NCBI RefSeq assembly: GCF_032452875.1 | Contig: NC_083896.1 | Location: 5,022,001-5,086,000 of the forward strand | Origin: Bos javanicus | Lineage: Eukaryota > Chordata > Mammalia > Artiodactyla > Bovidae | DNA length: 64,000 nucleotides | Direction of reading: 5' to 3' | Program-made: the position numbers and the translations under genes | Part shown: one piece after another, positions 1 through 10,880 of the stretch | Numbering within the stretch: the first letter of the stretch is position 1 | Layout of the letters: each line of letters opens with the position of its first letter | The notes under the pieces: model-generated | Seen by the model: the letters and a program-made list of their open reading frames with translations, nothing else | The model's database searches: none | Told to the model about the DNA's origin: nothing

Positions 1-868
1 ATACAGTTGTTGATATAGACAAAATGAATTGAGTATATGCTATTATATTATGACATGTACAATTGATTTTCAAGGACGGCTGTTACATTTACTACTTGCA
101 TAATTGCAGACTTCATTCTGGTTATATCATGACACGTGAACACAACTGAGCAAATTGCAATGGTTATAGGTTTCCCCGGAGTTAATCTACGCGGTTAAAT
201 GTATTGGAGTATAAAGGCTTTTTTTAGTTTAAACATGTTCTCAATCTGTTTTTAATTTTCTGCCATTTAGTTTTACAAGATGCTGTATTTGTAGACTGTG
301 GTGCCGCTCATTTCTAAAATGGCATAAAACCTCTCGTACAATAATTAAGTCAAGCCCCATGTAAAATCCAGTTTTTGCTCATTTGTTTTGTAATATAAGT
401 TTATGACCACAATTTAACCTCAAAGAAATCAAACAAATATATTAGCGCTTATACCACAAGAAGCAAAGATAATCAAGTTTATAAAGATACTCTTATTTAA
501 TTATTAATATGGAAATGAATTCATATATCTCTTAAATCTGAATATATATTTGGGGCCTGCATTTTTCTAGTGTTCTTTTCAAAATCAAGAGTCAAATATA
601 GTATGTTTTCTATCTGCCACAACAAAGGAAAAATCAAACCAGACATAATGAATACTTATTTTCTTAATAGGAGTGCTAGTAATAGAAATAGACTTTCTTA
701 GGACAAAGCGGGATTTATAAAAAGTATTTTATTTCAGAAAGAACTCAACTCAGAGTCATGTGTAAAGATTCCACAAACATTGTGGGCACACATGAGCAGC
801 TTGGTTAGGTGCTCTACATTCAAGTTTCAAATCTAAGTGGCTGGGGTAAAGCAATGGCTTCTTTTTTT
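1..868. other. AT-rich unique intergenic DNA
   Basis: I see no gene, recognisable repeat or long open frame here. The sequence is AT-rich with short A and T runs, as in unique ruminant intergenic DNA. Confidence 0.6.
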
Positions 869-990
869 TTTTTCTTATTTTTATTGAAGTTTAGTTGACT
901 TACTGTGTTAATTCCTGTTGTACAGCAAAGTGATTCTGTTACACTTACATATATACATTTTTTAAATATTGTTTTCCATGATGGTTTATC
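869..990 (-). mobile_element. L1 3'-UTR fragment, antisense
   Basis: A T-run at the left (the antisense poly-A) is followed by the reverse complement of an L1 3' end, including the characteristic stretch around 'tgtacagcaaagtgatt'. It is 5'-truncated and non-coding, and it abuts a second, different L1 tail. Confidence 0.75.
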
Positions 991-1277
991 ATAGATTGTT
1001 TTTTTAACTGGAGGATAATTGCTTTACAATGTTGTGTTTCTGCTGCACAACAGTGTGCATGAGCTCTAAGCATACAGATATCCCTCCTTCTGGAGCCTCC
1101 CTCCCAACCCCATCCCACCCTCCTAGGTCATCACACAGCACCGAGCTGAGCTCCCACCAGCTGCCTATTTCATACCTGGTAGAATGATGCTGCTCTCTCA
1201 GCTTGTCCCACCTTCTTCATCCCCTGCTGGGTCCACAAGTCCATTCTCTGTATCTGTATCTATTCCTGTCCTGCAAT
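991..1277 (-). mobile_element. Ruminant L1 3'-UTR fragment, antisense
   Basis: This starts with a T-run and 'ggaggataattgctttaca', then carries the CT-rich block typical of the reverse complement of ruminant L1 3' UTRs. The block is CT-rich because the sense strand is a G-rich polypurine tract. It is 5'-truncated with no coding part. The related antisense L1 at 29572 has the same landmarks. Confidence 0.75.
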
Positions 1278-1342
1278 GGCTTTTAAATTGTGTTCACAGT
1301 GGCTGTAGGGATTCGATAAATCCTTTATTCTAGTTTACTGTT

Positions 1343-1836
1343 AAAATATACGTATATATTTAACTATCGTAAAATACACAGAACATAAAATTTACCATGT
1401 TAACCATTTTTAAGCTCATGATGTAGTAGTATTAAGTGTATTCACACTGGTATGCAACAAATCTCCAGAACTTTTTCGTCTTGCAATATTCAAACTCTAT
1501 GCCCTTTAAACAGCTCCTGATGTCCCCCTCCCCCCACCCCTGTTAACCACCAGTCTACTTTGTTTTTCTTTGAGAATCACAGAATCTGAGAGAGATCACA
1601 CAGTTCTGCCCTCTTGTGACTGGCCTATTTCATGCCACATGTTCCCAAGTTTCATCCATGTTATGGCATGTGTCAGCATTTCCTTCCTTTATCAGGGTGA
1701 ATAATATTTCACTGCATGTGTATACTACACTTATATAGTACATTTATTTATCCATTGATGCCCATTTGGGTCTCTTCTGCCTTTTGACCATCTTGTATAA
1801 TATTGCTATGAACACAAGTATACAAATGTCTCTTTA
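1343..1836 (-). mobile_element. Old L1 (L1M-type) 3' end, antisense
   Basis: The block running from 'taaaatacacagaacataaaatttaccat' through 'gtgactggcctatttca' to the stretch before 'atgaacacaagtatacaaat' matches the antisense 3' end of older mammalian L1 families. It is diverged and non-coding. A 5'-truncated BovB tail follows about 40 bp later. Confidence 0.7.
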
Positions 1837-1876
1837 AATTTTTAAAATATTTGTAAGTATCTAAAATAAAGTGACC

Positions 1877-2066
1877 TTGATGCTGTAAAAGATTGAAGGC
1901 AAAAAGAGATGGGAGTGTCAGATGATAGATAGTCTCACTGACCCAATGGACACGAATTTGAGCAAACACCAGGAGACGGTGGAGGATAAAGGAGCCTGGC
2001 ATGCTACAGTCCTTGGGGTTGCAAAGAGTTAGACATGACTTAGCAGCTGTACGACAAGGCTCAAAC
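1877..2066 (+). mobile_element. BovB LINE 3' end, 5'-truncated
   Basis: This matches the last ~190 bp of BovB: 'gatgctg..aaagattga', the 'actgacccaatggaca' block and the 'gcaaagagttagacatgact' terminus. The small in-frame overlaps are remnants of the BovB ORF C-terminus. No clear TSD was found. Confidence 0.8.
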
Positions 2067-2504
2067 GTCTTCATATATTAAAATGTTTAATGGGTGCTTC
2101 ATAATAGTCTCAATTATAATCTGTGTATGAATAGACAAATATTCAGTGTCCTTCTCCTTCCAGATAGTTTATTTGATGAGTTTCCTAAGATTCCAAAATG
2201 ATTTGTTTTAAAAATTGTTTCCATTTACAACAACTTACCTGTGTGATTCAGGATTTCCTCTGAAGAGTACAATCAAAGAAAAATACACAAATAAATTGGA
2301 TGTTGTGTGATAATATAATTGCAACTTTAAAATTCAGATTTTTAGACATTTGTGTTAATTAAACTAATTTTCTTAAGTACAAAATATATAACTATTATAA
2401 ATCTAAATGTGTAAGTTTAAACTAAATTCCACTTTTATCAGTGTTGTATATTGGCATTACATAAATTTATTTAGGAAAACAAGATTCTATTAATAAGACT
2501 ACTA
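2067..2504. other. Unique AT-rich DNA
   Basis: I see no gene or confident repeat, only AT-rich sequence between a BovB tail and an L1 fragment. Confidence 0.5.
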
Positions 2505-2775
2505 ACTTTTTTTTCTGTGTCAAGGTTGCTTTGACTATTCAGGGTCTTTTGTGTTTCCATACAAATTTTAATTTTTTTATTATATTTCTGTGAAGACTGT
2601 CATTGGTAATTTGATGAAGGTGGCATTGAATCTGTAGATTGCCATGAGTAGTACAGTCATTCTAATAGTATTGATTCTTCCAATCCAAGAATATGGTATA
2701 TCCTCCATCTGCTTGTGTCAATTTCAATTTCTTTCACCGTGGTTTCTTATAGTTTTTGGAGTACAGGCCTTTTTG
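2505..2775 (-). mobile_element. L1 ORF2 fragment, antisense
   Basis: The block includes 'gaatctgtagattgcc', 'ttgattcttccaatccaagaatatgg' and 'gtttcttatagtttt', which is the reverse complement of a conserved part of L1 ORF2 downstream of the reverse transcriptase. It is a short internal remnant with no usable frame. Confidence 0.75.
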
Positions 2776-2847
2776 TGGTCAGATGACTGCTGAGGACTTT
2801 TCCAGCTTTCACATTTTATGAGTTAACAGCTCCTTTTTGTTCCATTT

Positions 2848-3073
2848 GGGCTTCCCAAGTGGCTCAGTAGTAAAGAATCCACCTGCACTACAGGAGATGG
2901 AGGAGATGCAGGTTCGATCCCTGGGTTGGGGAAATCTCCTGGAGGAGGAAATTGCACTCCACTGTCGTATTCTTGCCTGGAGAATCCCATGGACAGAGGA
3001 ACCAGGCAGGCTACAGCCCATGGGATCACAAAGAGTCAGACACAACTGAGTGAGTGATTAAGCACACACACAC
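2848..3073 (+). mobile_element. Bov-tA SINE with perfect 12-bp TSD
   Basis: The tRNA-Glu-derived head (box B-like 'ggttcgatccc' near 2912) is followed by the BovB-derived body ending in 'gagtcagacacaactgag' and a CA-rich tail. It is flanked by perfect copies of 'tttgttccattt' at 2836-2847 and 3074-3085, so both borders are exact. The open frames across it are chance frames of the SINE consensus. Confidence 0.95.
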
Positions 3074-3474
3074 TTTGTTCCATTTAGTCATACATTTAAA
3101 TAGCTCATGGAATTCTCTGCTTCCAACTCACAATACCAAGCGATGCTGAGCTAAAACAAATCCCATCCATCTGATGAACTCAAAGAGAATTTTCAAAAGT
3201 AGAGCTATGAATTAATTCCACAGTTTCCCCTTACATGACCATAAGCTTTCATCTTTGATCAGACTACACCTTGATTGTTCCACCTGATTATATCAGTAAG
3301 TTTTCTGAGAATTACATCCACTTACAGAACATAAATGTTTCTGAGTGTTATATGGGTCATACCTGTGTCTGCAAGCAATATTGTGATGATGACCAAGTAT
3401 GCCTAGTAAGGTCGATTCCAAATATATACAGTAATACCCTCTCAGTTGGTATCTCTTTCATTTTCCCTCTATCA

Positions 3475-4665
3475 AGTTCTTTGAAAGAATAATCTGTATA
3501 TTTATCTCTTCCTCATCTGCCATTCCCTCTTCAGTCTTCAACCATCAGGCCTATTACTTCATATCAACCACTCTGGGAAAGATCCTCGTTACTTTCTTAT
3601 TGCCAAACTCAATAGACTCTTGTCAATTTTTACCGTATTTTATCTCCTTTCTGCATTTGTCATGTTTCTACTTTTATTTCCACAAGGCCATTTTCTCCTT
3701 CTTTTGTTCCCACCTTTCTCATATTATTCGTCTTAGAGCTCCATTTTACTCATTTACTTAAATGTTACATTTTCCAATGGATTGTCCTTTCTTCTTTTCT
3801 CATTTTCACTAGAGGATCTCATCCATATCCATGTCTTTGATAGCTATTTATACATGGATAGATTCCCAAGGCCACAGTTCTAATCCGACTTGTCCCTTGA
3901 TTCCAAATGCTGCTATATATATCTTCTTGGAATCTCAACAAGCATCTCAACTGAAATCTATCCAAAACTGAGCTTGTTTTTTTTTTTTTTTTCTCCTGGA
4001 CTCATCTCATTCTCCATCTCTTGCTAAACTACTGCAAAGTTTCCCAACTTACCTCCTTGCTCCCCAATTCCCACCCTTCAATCTGTCCACTATACTCTGT
4101 CAGAGTGAAATTTCAAAAATGCATTTAAGATGTCACTTTCCTTCTTAGAGCTCATTCTTGACTCTAAGTACCCACATAATAAAGTCCAAATTTCTTGATA
4201 TGACATGAAAGGCTTTCCTGATCATTTTGCTATCCACATTTACTGTATTTTGCACTTTCTCACACAAATCTTCTATTTTCAAATAAACCACACTATGTAC
4301 ACGCTTTGAAAATTTCTACAATTGTCCTTCTGTGTAGATTATTATACTTCACAATTAGTCAATCTACTGAACTCCTATACAACTTCCAAAATAGTTTGAC
4401 TTCCTCTTTAACGAAGCTTTCCGTCACTCCACCTTGGATTTGAATAGACAGAAAAGATTTATCTTTTGTTATTCCACTGCAACCAATACATACTTCCATC
4501 ATGGCACCTGTGATTTATTGACCTTACCTTTATGTGTCTGCTTTGCCTTTGCATACTTTAGACTTCTTAAAGGCAGATGTTATGTTTTATTCATTATTTT
4601 ATCCCCCAATCTGTTGCATATTAAGTATCCAATAAATGGTTGATAAAAACATGATTGCATGAATA
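3475..4665 (+). mobile_element. L2 LINE, 3' portion
   Basis: Landmarks of L2 occur in order: a decayed reverse-transcriptase region ('attgccaaactcaatagact'), 'aaactgagcttg', 'gtgaaatttcaaaaatgca', 'aataaagtccaaatttctt', and the terminal 'aagtatccaataaatggttga'. L2 is ancient and fossil in mammals, and no frame survives. Short open frames inside have no coding value. Confidence 0.75.
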
Positions 4666-6167
4666 AATTAATGTGAATATTTCTTGCCCTCAACGGTCTT
4701 AAAGTCTAATGGGGAAACACACACAAACATCAGAAATTATAATAGAGTATGTATCTGCAGTGGTTGACTTATGTGCATTCATTCTGTTATTTCCAGGTCA
4801 ATCAAGGGAAAACACATATGTTCATTGTGTATATGAAGTATCTTTCTGCATCCTTTGCAATTTATTTATTTCCTATTTCTACTATAACTATGTAGCTGGT
4901 TTTATATATCCCCTAAAAATTGACAACTAGATAAAATACAGATCTGAATACAATATAAAAATGCTCAAACTATCCCTGTAGCAGTTTACTTTCAGATGAA
5001 TGAATTTCATGAGAAACAAATGAGAAGACACCCCTCTTCAAGAAAAATGTATTTTCCCATGACTGTGTTCTTCAGTTAAAAATGGTTAAAGTTAGAAAAA
5101 TGTTTAAGGTTGTTATGCTTTTAATTATTGACAAATTGTAATATAGGCTAAAGAAGAGGATACCAAAATCAAGCTGAAACTAGATCTGGTATTTAAAATT
5201 CTGAATTGTTCCCCAGGCTTCAGTCGTGCTTTTTCATATTGGTATAGGGTCAGCATGAGAGGGTTGAAGTAGATGGAAGAGTGATGAATGTAATGAGGGG
5301 AAGAAGTTGAGGAAATTATTCTGGAACTCATGGTTTAAGTTTCAAGTGAAGACACTTTCTAAAGGAAATGAAATTGGTGATCTCAGTTTGCTTGCTAGCA
5401 ACTACTGTAGCAGAGATGTATTTTGAATGCATCAATGTGTTTCACATATTGGGAATCTCCATGGAAATGTATAATGACCTCCTGTTGGGACAGTTTTCCT
5501 TATTATGCTTCAGTGCTAGGGCATGTATTTGTCCGGATGTCGGCAGCATCCTGAGCTGCTCAACAAATTTCAAACATTTTGGAGAGGAAAATAGTTTGAG
5601 GCGTTCCCTAAGCACTCTCCAAGGTATCAGGCTGATGACAAAGTGGACCCCCAAAATCCTAAAAAACAATCAGCTTGGCAAGAAACTAAGTGCCATTTAC
5701 ACGGAAAAAATACATATTCCACATGACTCTTGATGAGCTTACTTTTCAGAAGAAAATACACCATGTCATTTAATCAAAATATAACACATTGGTATGAAAT
5801 TTGATGAGCTAGCACAAAGTCAATTGTGTTTGATGACTTATTTCAAATTAACTTAAGACATATTTTACTTGTCCTTTCTTCTTAGTTTGCTTTAAAAAAT
5901 CCATTTGTAAAAATTAAATAAACACAGTGTGCTGAATTTTAAAATCTATCTTTATCCGTTTTCATTTCCATCCCTTTCTTTTTCAATCTCTTGCTTCCTC
6001 TCTGTTAAATAAAAATGAGAAGTGAAGAGGGACTGCCATCTACTGGTATATGGAAATAATCCTGAAATAGTTGAACTGCACTAGAAAATGGCTTTGCCAA
6101 GGACACTCTAGGAGACAAAAGAAAAAGATTGTGATGCTTTAAGCTCTTTAAATGAAGCTTCTGATGA
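4666..6167. other. Unique DNA; one unrecognised 121-codon frame
   Basis: There is no recognisable repeat. An open frame at 5368-5733 (+) would encode 121 residues with a hydrophobic start, but it resembles no family I know and has no promoter, splice or composition signal. A frame this long is expected by chance. A CTCF-like core lies at 6035-6046. At 6168-6280 a weak antisense L2-like 3' end may begin. Confidence 0.45.
6035..6046 (-). promoter_or_regulatory. CTCF core-like motif
   Basis: The + strand reads GCCATCTACTGG, an exact fit to the reverse complement of the CTCF core CCASYAGRKGGC. It sits in otherwise unique DNA. A 12-bp degenerate match can occur by chance in 64 kb, so occupancy is not implied. 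Confidence 0.25.
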
Positions 6168-6659
6168 TATGTTCATTCATTTATTCACTAACTTCAGCAA
6201 AATTGAATTTATAAGTTCTAGTATTGCCAACAATTGAACTAAATCCACAGAACACAGAGGTGACTAAATCATGCCACTTGATAGAAAATTCATTCCATTT
6301 TCTTTCCTTCCTCTGTTCATGTACTGTCAATAGTATATGAATTTCTTTTGTAGCATGCTCTTGAGTTAATGGATTGAGCCTCTGAGGATAATTTCTGGAA
6401 AATATTAAATATGTTCAGGCTACACTGCCAGCAAAAGCTCCCAGGAGGATTCCAGAAGCATACAAATCTCATAAATACCTCTTTCTTCAATCATTTGAAA
6501 TTCAGCCTACTTGTTTTAATATATTTATAATCCCCTTAAATATTACCATTCACATATGAATGAAGAGAAGATAGAAAAGTAGCTCTGTTAAATGTGTCCT
6601 TTAATAGAAGATGCAGAACAGGAATATTGGAAGTGGGAAAAGTATTCATATGGATATTG

Positions 6660-6777
6660 ATTTCACAACATTAATACTAATTAATATATGTATATGGGTC
6701 CCTTTACTGTTCACCTGAAACTACCAAAACATTGTTGATCAGCTATACCCCAATATAAAATGTTTTTGGTGTTAATT
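6660..6777 (+). mobile_element. L1 3' end fragment
   Basis: The stretch 'cctgaaactaccaaaacattgttgatcagctataccccaat' (here broken by substitutions) matches the terminal part of ruminant L1 3' UTRs. It ends just where a second, younger L1 tail begins. It is 5'-truncated and non-coding. Confidence 0.6.
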
Positions 6778-7172
6778 TTAATGATAACCCTGTATGCGAG
6801 ACAGCAAAAGAGACACAGATGTATAGAACAGTCTTTTGGACTCTGTGGGAAAGGGAGAGGATGGAATGATTTGGGAGAATGGCATTGGAACATGTATAAT
6901 ATCATATGAGAAACGAATCGCCAGTCCAGGTTCGATGCATGATACTGGATGCTTGGGGCTGGTGCACTGGGACAACCCAGAGGGATGGTATGGGGAAGGA
7001 GGAGGGAGGGGGGTTCAGGATGGAGAGGACATGTACACCCGTGGTGGATTCATGTTGATGTATGGCAAAACCAATACAATATTGTAAAGTAATTAACCTC
7101 CAATTAAAATAAATTTATATTTTAAAAAATAAATAAAATAAAATAAATAAATAAAAATAAAAATAATAAAAA
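6778..7172 (+). mobile_element. Younger ruminant L1 3' UTR with A-rich tail
   Basis: From 'gcgagacagcaaaagagac' to 'ccaatacaatattgtaaagt' this closely matches the L1 tail at 61616-61927 in the same window. It ends in a long A/AAAT-rich tail (7093-7172). It includes the G-rich polypurine block (6985-7015) typical of L1 3' UTRs. The open frame through it is not ORF2; that reading frame ends upstream of this segment. Confidence 0.85.
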
Positions 7173-7250
7173 AGAAACTGCTTAACCTTTAAAAAAATAT
7201 ATAATGTTTGGCATACACCTGAGACATTTTGGCAAGCCTGCCTTAATAGC

Positions 7251-7473
7251 TGTGTGTGTGTGTGTGTGTGTTAGTTGCTCAGTTAGGTCCAACTCTTTGC
7301 AACTCCATGGAATGTAGCCTGTCAGTATTCTCTGTCAATGGAATTCTCCAAGCAAGAATATTGGAGTGTATTGCCATTCTCTTCTCCAGGGGATCTTCCG
7401 GTCCCAGGGATCGAACCTGGGTCTCCTACATTGCAGGCAAATCTTTTACCATCTGAGCCACCAGAAGAGCCCA
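7251..7473 (-). mobile_element. Bov-tA SINE, antisense, (TG)n tail
   Basis: On the + strand it starts with (TG)10, the antisense of a CA-repeat tail, continues with 'ttagttgctcagtta', and ends with the reverse complement of the tRNA-Glu head ('gggatcgaacctgggtctcc', 'tgagccaccag'). It is full-length. No convincing TSD was found. Confidence 0.9.
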
Positions 7474-7689
7474 ATACCAACACTACTGACTCAAATTAAA
7501 CCCAAAATTCATTCAGGTAATGAAGAAGCCTATGGTACATGTGATCATCAAAGACCAGAAAAAAGGGTTCTTGCATAACCGTTAGAGATTAGAAGTATTT
7601 CAGTTACATGGTTTTGTTATTTTCCTACAAAATGTTAGTTTTCTCAATACACATCCACATTGAAGATAACCAAAATTTGAGGATGATTC

Positions 7690-7895
7690 AAAGACTCTTA
7701 TGAATGAGCCCCCAAACCAATTTCATTATTGCAAACTCAAACTTTCTCAGTCTCCCTTTACTCATGAATAATAACACACATCATCCTCTTTGACAACTAA
7801 AAGAACATGTATCTTTCATTTGCTTCTATTAACCCCATAGTGCTTGATCCATTATAGGTCCCCAGTATATTTATACTAAAGGACTGAATGAACAT
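7690..7895 (+). mobile_element. Probable L2 3' end
   Basis: The block around 'gtgcttgatccattataggtccccagtatatttatactaaaggactgaatgaa' (broken here by divergence) resembles the L2 terminus with its 'tgaatgaa' end. It is diverged, and the left border is uncertain. Confidence 0.4.
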
Positions 7896-8271
7896 CATTG
7901 GTTTGTATGCGTGTATGTGGTTAATTAGAGACGTTTCCAACCAGTGATGTGTCAGTGCTCTGCTTCGTTATTTGTAAAGCCTTAATTTTGCTCTTAAAAA
8001 AAATACGGTGAAATAATTTTTGACTTAACAGAAGAGTTTAAAGATTGTAGTGAGAGTTCTCTTATAACCTTTATTCAGCTTTTCCTTAATGTTAACATCT
8101 CACATAACCAAGGCATAAGTATGAAAAGTGAGAATTTGACATTACTATAATACTACTGACATTTATTTTGGATTTCTCCAGCCTTCCCACTGATATATAT
8201 TTTTTATTCCAGGATATCATATTGGATTTAGTGGTTATGTCTCTAATCTCTTCTAATTTCTGACAGTTTTG

Positions 8272-8402
8272 TAGTTAGTGTTAATTTCTCAGTCGTATCC
8301 GAGTCTTTGCAACCTCATGGACTATAGCCCACCAGGGTTCTCTGTCCAAGGGACTCTCCAGGCAAGAGTACTGGAGTGGGTAGCCATTCCCTTCTCCAGG
8401 GG
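8272..8402 (-). mobile_element. Truncated Bov-tA/Bov-A SINE, antisense
   Basis: This contains the BovB-derived body in reverse complement ('tttctcagtcgtatccgag', 'actggagtgggtagccatt') but lacks the tRNA-like head, so it is 5'-truncated. 'gacagtt' lies just outside both ends and may be a short TSD. Confidence 0.85.
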
Positions 8403-8404
8403 AC

Positions 8405-9229
8405 AGTTCTTTAGTCTTTCTTTATCTTTTCTTCATACTTCAGAAGAATACTAGTCATGGACTTTGAGTTTGTCTGATGTTTCCTCATGATTACACTAGT
8501 GTTACAGATTTTTGGAAATAAGACCACAGAGGAGCAGTGCATGACTGAGCACATCAGGGAGAAGTATAATATCAGTATATATCATTACCGATGATGTTAA
8601 TTTCAGTCACTTAAAAAAGGTTATATCTCCAAGTTTCTCCTCCTTTAACTCTACCTCTGGAAGAAGGAGAGAGTGTCAAAGTATGTGTGCCTCTTTCCCC
8701 AGTCTCAGATCAAGTCTGATCAATGCTCAGTGGAAGGCTCAAGGAGAAGCCTTTCCAACTTCTGGAGCTCTGTCTTCTCCTCCACGTACCTCCTTTTTCT
8801 GTGCATTGCACTGTAAATTTCTCTCTACACTCTCAGCTCTGTTTCCTCAACTCAGGGGAACTGTGAGGGCCCATTTGGGTCCCTTCCCTCTGCACTGCAT
8901 CCTAGAGATTCTCTTAGGGCAATAAGTTGGATCAATACTAGGATTCACCTCATTTGTTTCCCCTCTCTCAGATGCTGGTGGTTAAATTTCCAGAAAAAAA
9001 AAAAACAAAACATTGTTTCTTATAGTATTGTCCTACCTTCATTTGTTTGAGGTGTAGAGGTGTGCCCATGTGGTCAGAAGCAGACGCCTAGCACAATGTT
9101 TTAAATGCCATGTATATGCTAATACCCCTAAAATTTAAAATTTTAGTTCAGCACTCTCTCTTGAACTACAAACACATATCCAATTTCCCATTTTATGTTT
9201 CCTTAAGTTCTCATTGACATTCTAAACCC
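8405..9229. other. Unique DNA, no gene seen
   Basis: No repeat is recognised. The open frame at 8683-8925 has no family resemblance and lies in CT-rich sequence. Confidence 0.45.
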
Positions 9230-10545
9230 AATTTATTCAGAGAAGTCAACTTATCCAAAGCACACAGCAAACTCTTGATTCACCCATTCCCTACCCATTT
9301 CTCTTCTATTGATCCTAATATGCATAACATGTCACCACCAGCCCCCTAGATGTTCAATTCAAAAAACTTGAGTTATCTCTCACTCATCTTTTCCTCCACT
9401 GTCATATCCAATACACTAGCATTCCATTATTGTATTTCAGGTTCAGTTCAGTTCAGTTGCTAAGTCACGTCTGACTGTGACCCCGTGTACTGCAGCACGC
9501 CAGCCTTCCTGTCCATCACTGTCTTCTGGAGTTTGCTCAAATACAAGTCCATTAGTCAGTGATGCCATCCAACCATCTCATCTTTTTTTCTGTTGTCCCC
9601 TTCTCCTCCTGTCCTCAATCTTTCCCAGCATAAGGATCTTTTCCAAAGAGTCAGCTCTTCACGTCACATGGCCAAAGTATTGGAGCTTCAGCTTCAGCAT
9701 CAGTCCTACCGATGAATATTCAGGGTTGATTTCCTTTAGAATTGACTTATTTGATCTCCTTGCTGTCCAAGGGACTCTCAAGAGTCTTCTCCAGACCACA
9801 GTTTGCAAACATCAATTCTTTGGCACTCAGTGCATATCCCATCCAACCTCTTTTCTCTCTCTAAACTACAGCCACTCTCAGAACCGTTCTTCTGAACCAC
9901 TCAGAAATTTCTCATCTCTTTACTTCTGCTCTTTCATTCACTATCTAGCAGCCAGAATATTTTAAAAATAGGTATGATATCCCATTCTTTCCCTTATAAA
10001 GCATTTTCAGCCACATCTCACTGCAATTAGGAAACATTTCACACACAATACCATGAACTTCAAGGCCCTTCTTGATCTGGCTACTATCTTCATCTGCAGT
10101 CTCTTTTTATACCCAGCATTCTAGACACACAGTCTTCCCTTATGTTCTCAGAATATACCAAGCATCTTTCCATCTCAGAGCCTTTATACTTTTTATTTCA
10201 CTTTCCTGGAATACTCTTTCCCCAGGCTCGTGAGATGCCTAGTTTTCTCCATCATTCAGATTTCAGCTTAAATGTCAACTTCTTCAGGAAGCATTCCTTA
10301 ACTACTCTATTAAAAGTTGGGCTCCTACCTCCAATCACTTTCTTTTATATCATAGTCTTTATTTCTTTTGTAATAAAATTAGTTTTATTATCTTATTTAC
10401 TTGCTTCTTTATTTATCATCTATTTCTTAGAAATAAAAACTTCTAGATGAAATGGTCTTCTTTCACTACTGTATCACAGTGTATGATATGAGATATGGTA
10501 TGTACTTGATGGTCTATAAAATCTCTTTAATAAATGAATGAAGAG
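9230..10545 (+). mobile_element. L2 LINE 3' portion, interrupted by BovB
   Basis: L2 landmarks appear on both sides of an antisense BovB: 'tgagttatctctcactcatc' before it, and 'aaggcccttcttgatctggc', 'cctttatactttttatttcactttcctggaatactctt' (diverged) and a terminal 'aataaatgaatgaa' after it. The element is ancient, decayed and non-coding. Confidence 0.7.
9440..9830 (-). mobile_element. BovB LINE 3' end, antisense
   Basis: It begins with the (GTTCA)n-type terminus of BovB in reverse complement and runs through 'ggccaaagtattggagcttcagcttcagcatca' (diverged) to 'aattctttggc'. About 390 bp of the BovB 3' end is present. It splits the L2 around it. The 162-codon + frame here is a shadow of antisense BovB. 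Confidence 0.85.
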
Positions 10546-10677
10546 ATGAAGACTGTATTTACAAATAGCAAGGAACTAATGTCATGGTCTGGGCAAAATT
10601 TGACTTGGTGAGCAAGAATCTAAACAAGGAGTGGGCAAATCAGCTTGTCACCTACTTTTGTAAGAAGTCATGTCGAG

Positions 10678-10880
10678 GAACTTCCCCAGTGATCCAGTGG
10701 CTAAGACTCCATGCTCTCAATGCAGGAAGTCCAAGTTCAATCCCTGGTCAGGGAACTAGATCCCGCATGCCACACCTAAGAGTTTGTATGCCACAGCTAA
10801 AGATCTTGTATGATGCAGCAAAGATCAAAGATCCTGAGTGCCACAACTAGGACCCGGTGCAGCCAAATAAATAAACAAAC
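10678..10880 (+). mobile_element. CHR-type tRNA-Glu SINE
   Basis: The 'aacttccccagtgatccagtggctaagactc' head (diverged), 'ttcaatccctggtcagggaac' and the 'gacccggtgcagccaaataaataa' tail mark the cetartiodactyl CHR SINE type, which lacks the BovB-derived body. The middle holds a short internal duplication of the 'gatcttgtatg / gatcctgagtg' type. Confidence 0.75.

Noticed and set aside
5368..5733. 121-codon plus frame with hydrophobic start as a possible secreted protein
   Set aside because: No known family, no splice or promoter context, and an overlapping minus frame of similar size. This length is expected by chance in 64 kb.
9477..9965. 162-codon plus-strand open frame
   Set aside because: Also a shadow of antisense BovB, running into L2 sequence.
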